From assembly GCA_020056865.1 (NCBI GenBank), contig JAGVGX010000281.1:1-6564 (forward strand): DNA of 6,564 bases, written 5' to 3'. Positions 1 to 6,233 of the stretch are shown here, one piece after another. Each line of letters opens with the position of its first letter. Position 1 is the first letter of the stretch. The notes under the pieces are model-generated. The model had not been told where the DNA came from. It searched no databases and saw only the letters and a list, made by a program, of their open reading frames with translations. A program made the translations under genes and the position numbers. The DNA is from Desulfobacterales bacterium. GTDB taxonomy: Bacteria > Desulfobacterota > Desulfobacteria > Desulfobacterales > BuS5.

Positions 1-27
1 GTTCATCATTTATGTAAATTGTAAGTT

Positions 28-206
28 ACTATTTAGCCACAGATTCACACAGATGAACACAGATAGGTTTAAACACAAAGAAACAACAAATATTGAGGCT
101 GGGTTTATTATTAAATTTTGGCAAAAACCAGAATTCAAAAGATTTGTATATAATATTAGAAGATAAACTATCAACTGTAATCAGCGTTGACCTGTGGCTG
201 AGTAGT
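28..206. repeat. Inverted-repeat-bounded non-coding segment (dispersed-repeat or MITE/REP-like candidate)
   Basis: Two facing copies of a related sequence bound this segment. The left arm at 28-42 reads ACTATTTAGCCACAG, and the reverse complement of 192-206 reads ACTACTCAGCCACAG, so 13 of 15 bases match, including an uninterrupted AGCCACAG core. Extending inwards to 27 bases (28-54 against 180-206) gives about 20 matches. The interior is AT-rich and has no credible coding frame. The rest of the 256-base gap downstream of sppA shows nothing else beyond a short stem-loop near the sppA stop. CCACAGAT-type motifs recur as dispersed intergenic repeats in many environmental bacterial genomes, to my recollection. 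Whether this copy is mobile, a REP-type element or only a decayed repeat is inference. No target-site duplication could be identified with confidence. Confidence 0.5.
37..64 (+). repeat. Short tandem repeat, 10-base period (nnACACAGAT)
   Basis: Three consecutive imperfect copies of a ten-base unit are visible: CCACAGAT at 37-44 (first copy, shortened), TCACACAGAT at 45-54 and GAACACAGAT at 55-64. The two full copies share 8 of 10 bases. The array forms the inner part of the left arm of the inverted-repeat segment. Its period is close to one helical turn. It is far too short, and has no spacers, for a CRISPR array. Confidence 0.6.
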
Positions 207-239
207 TTGTAATATCTTTTGGCAGCGTGTTAGCATGGT

Positions 240-253
240 ACAGCTATTGCTGT
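240..253 (-). other. Short stem-loop immediately after the sppA stop
   Basis: On the transcribed strand ACAGC-AATA-GCTGT forms a perfect five-base-pair stem with a four-base loop, beginning three bases after the sppA stop codon. No U-rich tract follows, so it does not meet the usual picture of an intrinsic terminator. It could mark the 3' end of the mRNA or be chance. Confidence 0.25.
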
Positions 254-256
254 TTA

Positions 257-1168
257 CTATCGTTGCAAATCAGGTTGATACATATAATCTGCTGATAATG
301 ATGGGTATATGATACGATAAACAAGATGTTTCAGGGATGATTCTGCAATATATTTTAAAAGAGATATTTTTGTATCTTCTATGTAAACACTTGAGATATC
401 ACCTTTTATTCCAGCCATTCTTCCTGCCCATTCCACTGCATCTTCAAGATTGCCCAATCGATCAACAAGCCCAAGCTCTTTGGCTTCTTCTCCTGAAAAT
501 ATTCGTCCGTTAGCAAATGACGCCACTTTGTCCTTGTCCATGTTTCTGCCACTTGCTATAGCATCAATAAATTGATTGTGGATTCTGTCTGCCACATTCT
601 GGAGGATGTCGGCTTCTTTATCAGTCATTTCCCTTGTCGGCGACCCAATATCCTTGTATTCGCAACTTTTAACCACAACCGAAACCAAACCGGCCTTTTC
701 AAGAATTTTTTGGAAATTTGTAAAACCCATCATCACGCCGATACTTCCTGTTATCGTTCCGGGATTGGCAATAATGCCATCTGCCCCTGCTGCAACATAA
801 TATCCCCCTGATGCGGCTACAGAGCCCATTGAAGCGATAACTTTCTTTTTCGCCACTGTTTTTCTGACTTCCCTGAATATTTCCTGTGAAGGCCCAACAC
901 TGCCTCCGGGAGAATCAATCCTGAGCACAATCGCTTTAACAGTGTCGTCATCACGGAAACGTTTGATTTTTTCAATAATGGCCCTTGATTCTGAGATAAT
1001 ACCGACAAGCTCAATGATTCCTACTTTTTCTCTGCCCATATGATAACCAACATAGTCGGATTGTTTGCTCCCTATCAGCAATGCAGCCGATATCATTACA
1101 ATTGAAAAAGAAACAACAGATGCAAAAATTAACATAAAAAAAAGGTATGGATGACGACGAGAAAACAT
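257..1168 (-). CDS. sppA: Signal peptide peptidase SppA, short (36K) type, peptidase family S49
   Basis: This 303-residue membrane-anchored serine protease should degrade cleaved signal peptides and other membrane-embedded peptides at the outer face of the inner membrane. An N-terminal hydrophobic segment (about residues 9-33, preceded by Arg-Arg-His) acts as a signal anchor. The protease domain follows, with IDSPGGS at 84-90 and the nucleophile motif AASGGYY, whose serine is Ser120. The general base is Lys172 in YKDIGSP. The Ser-Lys spacing of 52 residues equals that of the Bacillus subtilis enzyme (Ser147/Lys199, from memory). GRIFSGEEAKELGLVD (221-236) is the usual C-terminal family motif. 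The length fits the short bacterial form, not the 67-kDa double-domain E. coli form. The ATG at 1168 is chosen because it supplies the whole signal anchor; no strong ribosome binding site precedes it. It lies 28 bases after rpsA and is probably co-transcribed with it. Confidence 0.93.
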   Translation of the reverse strand: MFSRRHPYLFFMLIFASVVSFSIVMISAALLIGSKQSDYVGYHMGREKVGIIELVGIISESRAIIEKIKRFRDDDTVKAIVLRIDSPGGSVGPSQEIFREVRKTVAKKKVIASMGSVAASGGYYVAAGADGIIANPGTITGSIGVMMGFTNFQKILEKAGLVSVVVKSCEYKDIGSPTREMTDKEADILQNVADRIHNQFIDAIASGRNMDKDKVASFANGRIFSGEEAKELGLVDRLGNLEDAVEWAGRMAGIKGDISSVYIEDTKISLLKYIAESSLKHLVYRIIYPSLSADYMYQPDLQR

Positions 1169-1196
1169 AAAAATACCAGTTAGTTTTTTTACATGC

Positions 1197-2978
1197 TCAT
1201 TTGTTTTCGTTGTTATTCAGCTTTTCCTGAAGATTTTCTCTTAAAATTTCTCCAAACGTCGATGAAGCCGGCTTAATGTTATTTACATATTCGCTCAAAA
1301 AGGCCTGGTCGTCTTCAATCTCAAGCCGCTTAATTGAAAGAGCAATCCTTCTTTCATCACTATTGATAGTCATTACCCTGGCAGTTATAACATCATCAAC
1401 ATTGAATTTTTCTATCGGCGATTTTGTTTTCTCCTTCGATATTTCAGACACATGGATAAGGCCTTCTATCCCTTCTTCCAGTTCAACAAAAACTCCGAAA
1501 TCAGTTATATTGGTAATGGTACCTGTTATTTCCTTGCCTACGCCATAACGCTGGGCCACACTTTCCCATGGGTCCTGGTTCAATTGCTTGACCCCAAGAG
1601 AAAACCGTTCATCTTCTTTTTCAATTCCTAAAACTACAGCACGAATTGTCTCTCCTTTTTTATATAACTCGGAAGGATGCTTGATGCGCTTTGTCCAGGA
1701 AATATCCGATATGTGGACAAGACCGTCAATACCCTCATCTATACCTACAAAAAGACCAAAATCCGTAATGTTTTTAATGCTTCCCTCAATGGTCGTTCCT
1801 ACAGGGTATTTTTCACTAATTATGTCCCATGGATTGGGGATAACCTGTTTTATTCCCAGAGATATACGTCTTTTACCAGGTTGAATATCAAGAACCACCG
1901 CTTCAATTACCTCTCCAACAGAAACTACCTTGGAGGGATGATGAATTTTTCGGGTCCAGGACATCTCTGTAACATGAATCAACCCTTCAACGCCTTCTTC
2001 AAGTTCAATAAATGCTCCATAATCTGTTAGACTTACCACTTTACCTGTTACACGTGAAGAAACAGGATATTTTTTAGATGCAATTGACCATGGGTCTTCT
2101 GTAAGCTGTTTCATGCCCAGAGAAACCCTTCCTTTTTCAGAATCAAAATGAAGAATTTTTACTTTAATAGTATCTCCAACTGAAAATAGCTCTGAAGGAT
2201 GATTAACACGTCCCCAGGAAATATCGGTGATATGAAGCAGCCCGTCCACACCACCCAAATCGACAAAAACACCGTATTCAGTAATATTTTTTACAATACC
2301 TTCAACAATGCTGCCTTCTTCAATTGATTTAAGGGTAGCAACTCTTTCAGATTCACGTTCAATCTCAAGAATAGCGCGTCTGGATAATACAACATTACTC
2401 CGTTTGGGGTTGTATTTTAATATTTTGAAACTAAATGTTTTACCAACCATTTCGTCTAAATTTCGTATAGGACGCAGATCCGCCTGGGAACCAGGCAAAA
2501 AGGCCTGGATTCCGATATCTACTGAAAAACCGCCTTTTACACGACTGAGGATAACGCCTTCAACAACCTCGTCATCATCAAAAGTTTTTTTGATATCATC
2601 CCATACCTTAACCTTTTCCGCTTTTTCCTTGGAAAGCTGTACACGTTCCTCTTCATCATCCCACCACTCAACCATTACATCAACGGTATTGCCAACTTCT
2701 GCCTTTACAATGCCGTCTGATTCCTTAAATTCATTTATAGATATTTGCCCTTCTGATTTATATCCGATATCAACAAGAACATAATCTTTATCTACTGATA
2801 TAATTTTACCGGTGACAACTTCTCCTTCTTTAAACCGTTTGAAGCTTTCCTCATACATATCCATAAGGTTCGCCATAGAGCTGTCTTCAGTCAACTCATT
2901 TGCTTCATCCTTCGAAGGATCAGCCTGGTCTTTTTGTTGCAATTGTTCGTTTGAATTGTTTTCTTGTGTAGTGTTCAT
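1197..2978 (-). CDS. rpsA: 30S ribosomal protein S1, six S1 domains
   Basis: S1 binds the small ribosomal subunit and single-stranded mRNA leaders and assists translation initiation. The 593-residue product has six S1 (OB-fold) domains at about 50-117, 135-201, 222-290, 307-377, 394-464 and 481-551. The first two are divergent, as expected for the ribosome-docking half. Domains 3-6 carry the typical GVFV-x-GL(I/L)HI(T/S)-(D/E)(I/M)S pattern used in RNA binding. The linkers after domains 3, 4 and 5 carry a (D/N)PW motif with Trp at 297, 384 and 471, exactly 87 residues apart. An acidic, Asn/Gln-rich N-terminal extension of about 45 residues precedes domain 1, which helps make the protein longer than the E. 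coli S1 (557 residues). Domain 6 has Ser-Lys where domains 3-5 have Ser-Trp. The ATG at 2978 follows a G-rich ribosome binding site. It lies downstream of cmk, a widely conserved order. Confidence 0.96.
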   Translation of the reverse strand: MNTTQENNSNEQLQQKDQADPSKDEANELTEDSSMANLMDMYEESFKRFKEGEVVTGKIISVDKDYVLVDIGYKSEGQISINEFKESDGIVKAEVGNTVDVMVEWWDDEEERVQLSKEKAEKVKVWDDIKKTFDDDEVVEGVILSRVKGGFSVDIGIQAFLPGSQADLRPIRNLDEMVGKTFSFKILKYNPKRSNVVLSRRAILEIERESERVATLKSIEEGSIVEGIVKNITEYGVFVDLGGVDGLLHITDISWGRVNHPSELFSVGDTIKVKILHFDSEKGRVSLGMKQLTEDPWSIASKKYPVSSRVTGKVVSLTDYGAFIELEEGVEGLIHVTEMSWTRKIHHPSKVVSVGEVIEAVVLDIQPGKRRISLGIKQVIPNPWDIISEKYPVGTTIEGSIKNITDFGLFVGIDEGIDGLVHISDISWTKRIKHPSELYKKGETIRAVVLGIEKEDERFSLGVKQLNQDPWESVAQRYGVGKEITGTITNITDFGVFVELEEGIEGLIHVSEISKEKTKSPIEKFNVDDVITARVMTINSDERRIALSIKRLEIEDDQAFLSEYVNNIKPASSTFGEILRENLQEKLNNNENK

Positions 2979-2990
2979 TAAATAATAATA

Positions 2991-2996
2991 CCCCCT
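2991..2996 (-). promoter_or_regulatory. Ribosome binding site of rpsA (AGGGGG)
   Basis: On the coding strand AGGGGG ends 12 bases before the rpsA ATG. The spacer is an AT-only run of ATT repeats. The G-run is non-canonical against an anti-Shine-Dalgarno of the CCUCC type, and the spacing is long. It is nevertheless the only purine-rich G stretch near this start, and it supports the ATG at 2978. Confidence 0.5.
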
Positions 2997-3011
2997 AAGC
3001 CATTTATTTAT

Positions 3012-3034
3012 CTAACGCTTTGACAGCAAATTAG
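3012..3034 (-). promoter_or_regulatory. Stem-loop in the rpsA mRNA leader
   Basis: The transcribed strand reads CTAATTTG-CTGT-CAAA-GCG-TTAG. This folds as an eight-base-pair stem with a four-base loop and a three-base (GCG) bulge on the 3' side. It starts only a few bases after the transcription start predicted from the upstream promoter, so it would cap the 5' end of the message. In E. coli, rpsA is autogenously controlled through its folded leader. A similar role, or a simple mRNA-protection role, is inferred here. Confidence 0.35.
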
Positions 3035-3043
3035 AATCTTTTA

Positions 3044-3072
3044 AATATATCAGTTTATATATAAAAAAACAA
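3044..3072 (-). promoter_or_regulatory. Predicted sigma-70-type promoter of rpsA, extended -10
   Basis: On the coding strand a -35 box TTGTTT (3072-3067) is followed after 17 bases by the -10 box TATATT (3049-3044). That is 5 of 6 bases to the TATAAT consensus, preceded by TG one base upstream as in extended -10 promoters. The -35 is weak (TTG only), which an extended -10 can offset. An AT-rich stretch upstream (about 3073-3095) could act as an UP element. The implied start near 3036-3038 would give a leader of about 60 bases. The 147-base gap is the only sizeable intergenic space within the gene block, which supports an internal promoter here. Confidence 0.45.
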
Positions 3073-3125
3073 TGATTAGTTTATATAAAATAACTCCGGC
3101 TCAATGATTCATCAATTGTTCCCAT

Positions 3126-3788
3126 CTACGTCTGAATATGAGACATAATCAAAGAAACAACTTCATCAATTGAAAGTTCGGAAGAATCGATGCATATGGC
3201 ATCTTTTGCAGGTTTCAAGGGCGCAAGGGATCTTGTGCTGTCATTTTCATCCCTTTTTATAATATCCCTTTCAACTTCTTGTAACGTTTGAGAAGATATG
3301 GATGATAACTCCTTATATCGTCTATAGGCTCTTACTTTTGTTGATGCAATGAGATAAAACTTAATATCGGCCTCTGGAAACACAACAGTTCCCATATCTC
3401 TTCCTTCGAATACCGCCCTTTTCTTTCTCCCTATATCCTTTTGCAGCTTTAAAAGATATTTTCTCACAACCGGCCGCGCTGACACGGCTGATGCGAACAT
3501 GGTTACCTCAGGTGTTCTTATTTTGTCTGTAATATCAACTCCATTGGAGTATAGCCGTAAACCTGTCGTCTCATAAACAAAATTTAACGTGAGCCTGCTG
3601 CACAGCATTTTCAAGCTATCATCGTCATCATGACTCAACCCTTCAGACATGGCTTCAAATGCAATCCCTCTGTATAGTGCCCCTGTATCAACATATTTAT
3701 AGCCAAGACGGTCTGCAATTATCTTGCTTAAAGTGGTTTTCCCCGCTCCTGAAGGGCCGTCAATTGTTATGATAAGATCAGAGGGCAT
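3126..3788 (-). other. cmk: Cytidylate kinase domain of the fusion, with possible internal ATG start
   Basis: The codon at 3788-3786 is an ATG lying exactly where a free-standing Cmk would start (MPSDLIITIDGPSG), ten residues before the P-loop. The part from here to the TAG stop is 220 residues, about the usual length of a bacterial Cmk. AGGA ends one base before this ATG, too close to be a good Shine-Dalgarno sequence, so independent initiation is possible but not well supported. The kinase phosphorylates CMP and dCMP with ATP in the cytoplasm, and its position directly before rpsA is a common bacterial order. Confidence 0.6.
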
Positions 3789-4901
3789 GTCCTGATTCTT
3801 CAGATCGGCCAGAACCTGCTTAAGTGACTCAATAAATTTTTGATTTTCTTGCTCAAGGCCGACATTGATTCTGATGTATTCAGGATATCCGTATGAAGTC
3901 ATGGACCTGACAATCACCCCTTTTTGAAGCAGGCGTTTAAAAACGTTATCAGCACGTGTGCCAACATCAATAAGAAAAAAATTCGTTTCTGACGGAAAGT
4001 ATTTAATGCTCAGGCTATCAAGGGATTGATAGAGAAAATCAAGGCCTTGCCTTATTAACGTCTTTGTTTGATTTAAAAAATCCACGTCATCAATAGCCGC
4101 TATAGCTCCTTGTTGAGCCAGGATACCAGCGTTAAACGGTTGCCTGATCCTGTTTAAAACATCAGCGATGGGTGCCGGCATAATGCCATAACCGATTCTG
4201 AGCCCCGCCAGTCCATATGCTTTTGAAAACGTTCGAAGCGTAACCATGGCGGTACTATTATCAAAATAATCCATACTGAACGCACAATTTTTCTCCTGAA
4301 CGAACTCAATATATGCTTCGTCCACAACTACCAGAATATTTTCAGGAATACTTTTAATAAATTTTTCAAAGTCAGGTTTTAAAATAACTGTCCCTGTAGG
4401 GTTATTGGGGTTGCAAATAAAAATGACCCTGGTTTTTGATGTGATGCGACGTTCAATATCTGCAAGATCTATTGCAAACGATGATAGAGGTGAATAAACA
4501 GGCGTTGCTCCTGCAGATTTAACCATAATGTCATACATGAGAAACGATGGTTTTGGTATGATAACCTCGTCACCAGGCTGGACAAAAACACGTGTTATCA
4601 TTCCTATGATTTCATCAGAACCGTTTCCCAGAATAATATTTTCCGGCATTACGCTTAGATGCGCAGCAATTTTTCTAACAAGGACATACGCACCGCCATC
4701 AGGGTAGCGATTAATTTTTCCTATAGCCGACGTGATGGCTCTAACCGCCAAAGGAGACGGGCCAATAGGATTTTCGTTGGACGCAAGTTTTACAGAATCT
4801 TTTATACCGTATTCTCTTTCCAGTTCCTCAATGGGCTTGCCCGGAGAATAAGGTTGCAACGACAGGATGTAGTCAGGAATACGTATTTTCATTTTTGCCA
4901 T
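3126..4901 (-). CDS. hisC-cmk: HisC-Cmk fusion: histidinol-phosphate aminotransferase joined to cytidylate kinase
   Basis: One uninterrupted frame encodes two complete enzymes (591 residues from the ATG at 4901). Residues 1 to about 368 are a PLP-dependent class I/II aminotransferase of the HisC family. It shows SNENP (41-45), YPDGGAY (66-72), NPNNPTG (164-170), DEAY (194-197), the PLP-binding lysine in FSKAYG (Lys227), Arg235 in LRIGYG, and the C-terminal IRINVGL with the carboxylate-binding arginine. HisC makes histidinol phosphate; relatives also transaminate aromatic keto acids. Residues 372-591 are a full CMP/dCMP kinase: P-loop GPSGAGKTT (382-390), DTGALYRG (405-412), EGRDMGTVVFP (499-509) and APLKPAKDA (560-568). 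The linker is only about four residues. A GTG at 4928 or an ATG at 4892 are alternative starts; none has a clear ribosome binding site. The ATG at 4901 is preferred because family-like sequence begins at MKIRIPDYI. murA lies 37 bases upstream. Confidence 0.92.
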   Translation of the reverse strand: MAKMKIRIPDYILSLQPYSPGKPIEELEREYGIKDSVKLASNENPIGPSPLAVRAITSAIGKINRYPDGGAYVLVRKIAAHLSVMPENIILGNGSDEIIGMITRVFVQPGDEVIIPKPSFLMYDIMVKSAGATPVYSPLSSFAIDLADIERRITSKTRVIFICNPNNPTGTVILKPDFEKFIKSIPENILVVVDEAYIEFVQEKNCAFSMDYFDNSTAMVTLRTFSKAYGLAGLRIGYGIMPAPIADVLNRIRQPFNAGILAQQGAIAAIDDVDFLNQTKTLIRQGLDFLYQSLDSLSIKYFPSETNFFLIDVGTRADNVFKRLLQKGVIVRSMTSYGYPEYIRINVGLEQENQKFIESLKQVLADLKNQDMPSDLIITIDGPSGAGKTTLSKIIADRLGYKYVDTGALYRGIAFEAMSEGLSHDDDDSLKMLCSRLTLNFVYETTGLRLYSNGVDITDKIRTPEVTMFASAVSARPVVRKYLLKLQKDIGRKKRAVFEGRDMGTVVFPEADIKFYLIASTKVRAYRRYKELSSISSQTLQEVERDIIKRDENDSTRSLAPLKPAKDAICIDSSELSIDEVVSLIMSHIQT

Positions 4902-4938
4902 ATTATATATGTTTATATTGTGTTGCACAGGTCATTTG

Positions 4939-6192
4939 CTATGATGACACCCTTTTAATTGATGCGCCTAATTGAGCAAATTTCTTCTCAATGGCTTCGT
5001 ATCCACGGTCAAGATGATATACGCGATTGACTTCTGTTTTTCCTTTTGCTACCAGTCCTGACAGTATCAGCGATGCGCTTGCTCTGAGGTCTGTTGCCAT
5101 AACAGGTGCGCCTGAAAGAGTCCTAACCCCTTTTACAAGTGCTGTTTTGCCGGATATGGTAATATCGGCCCCCAGACGTTGTAATTCACTGACATGGATA
5201 AAGCGGTTTTCAAATATGTTTTCGGTGATTAAACTGTGACCGTTTGCAACAGACATCATTGCCATGAACTGAGCTTGCATATCTGTTGGGAATCCTGGGT
5301 ACTCCAGTGTTTTTACGTCAATGCTTGTGATTTCACCCGGTCCGATAATGTGAAGGCTGTTATTTTCTCTAATTATCTTTGCTCCTGTCAGTTTTAGATT
5401 GTGTATGATCGCGTCCATATGATCTGGGTCACAATTTAAAACATGAATGTCCCCGCCTGTCAAAACCGCTGCCGCCATAAAGGTGCCTGCCTCTATACGA
5501 TCAGGGATAATATGAACTGCTACGGGGTTAAGAGAAGAAACACCATGTATCGTTATCACTGATGTTCCTGCTCCGGAAATATCCGCACCCATTAAACTAA
5601 GGGTGTCTGCCAATGCCTTTACTTCCGGCTCACGAGCTGCATTACGAAGAATCGTTTCCCCTTTTGCCAGCACAGCTGCCATCATCATGTTTTCGGTTCC
5701 GGTAACAGTTACTGCATCAAAATAGATTTCATTTCCCCTTAGATACTCTGCGCTGGCCTCAATATAGCCATGTTTGAGTTCTATTTTGGCTCCAAGTGCG
5801 GCAAGACCCTTTAAATGGAGGTTCACCGGTCGTGCGCCTATGGAACATCCGCCTGGCAAAGATATCCTCGTTTTTTTCATTCTGACCAGCAGAGGCCCTA
5901 AAACCAGTATGGATGCCCGCATTTTTCTTACCAGATCGTATGGGGCTTCAGAACAACAAAGACCGCTGGAATTTATTCTTACTGTATCACCATGCGTTTC
6001 AATTTCTGAGCCAAGTTTTACAAGAAGCTGTTTAATTGTTTGGATATCAACTAAATCCGGAACATTAGAATACGTATTCCACCCATCTGCAAGAAGTGAA
6101 GATGCAAGTATAGGAAGTGCTGCATTTTTTGCTCCACTGATTTTAACTTCACCTTTAAGCGGGTACCCGCCTTCAACGATTATTTTATCCAT
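4939..6192 (-). CDS. murA: UDP-N-acetylglucosamine 1-carboxyvinyltransferase MurA
   Basis: MurA transfers enolpyruvate from phosphoenolpyruvate to UDP-GlcNAc, the first committed cytoplasmic step of peptidoglycan synthesis. The 417-residue length is nearly that of the E. coli enzyme (419). Key motifs are present: SGAKNAALP with Lys22 and Asn23, KMRAS with Arg92, the loop [11 protein letters not shown] with the catalytic cysteine Cys116, [12 protein letters not shown] with Asp304 and VYHLDRGYE with Arg396. A cysteine at the active site, not aspartate, predicts sensitivity to fosfomycin at the enzyme level. The ATG at 6192 gives the classic MDKI-V-G start; AGGA lies about 15 bases upstream, a weak site. 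It sits 41 bases after the HAD gene and 37 before the hisC-cmk fusion, so co-transcription is likely. MurA is a structural relative of AroA (EPSP synthase), but the UDP-GlcNAc-type motifs make it MurA. Confidence 0.96.
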   Translation of the reverse strand: MDKIIVEGGYPLKGEVKISGAKNAALPILASSLLADGWNTYSNVPDLVDIQTIKQLLVKLGSEIETHGDTVRINSSGLCCSEAPYDLVRKMRASILVLGPLLVRMKKTRISLPGGCSIGARPVNLHLKGLAALGAKIELKHGYIEASAEYLRGNEIYFDAVTVTGTENMMMAAVLAKGETILRNAAREPEVKALADTLSLMGADISGAGTSVITIHGVSSLNPVAVHIIPDRIEAGTFMAAAVLTGGDIHVLNCDPDHMDAIIHNLKLTGAKIIRENNSLHIIGPGEITSIDVKTLEYPGFPTDMQAQFMAMMSVANGHSLITENIFENRFIHVSELQRLGADITISGKTALVKGVRTLSGAPVMATDLRASASLILSGLVAKGKTEVNRVYHLDRGYEAIEKKFAQLGASIKRVSS

Positions 6193-6233
6193 AATACATC
6201 AGTTATGTTCCTGTTGCCAAATGACATATATTG

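Noticed and set aside
37..64. CRISPR-like repeat
   Set aside because: The ten-base units are directly adjacent with no spacers and only three copies.
2308..2784. 158-codon plus-strand open frame opposite rpsA
   Set aside because: Ser/Thr-rich low-complexity translation with no domain, lying wholly antisense to a clearly coding S1 gene; a shadow frame.
3076..3104. Second promoter using TTGAGC as -35
   Set aside because: At a 17-base spacer the -10 position reads AACTAA; the TATATA sequence lies only 11 bases away, too close.
3088..3125. Possible terminator between cmk and rpsA
   Set aside because: Only a TGAT/ATCA pair with a two-base loop is present and there is no adjacent U-tract on the transcribed strand.
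4902..4928. Nine-residue N-terminal extension of HisC from a GTG start
   Set aside because: The residues (QHNINIYN) are unlike HisC family starts, GTG has no Shine-Dalgarno sequence, and family-like sequence begins at the ATG codons at 4901 and 4892. It remains possible.
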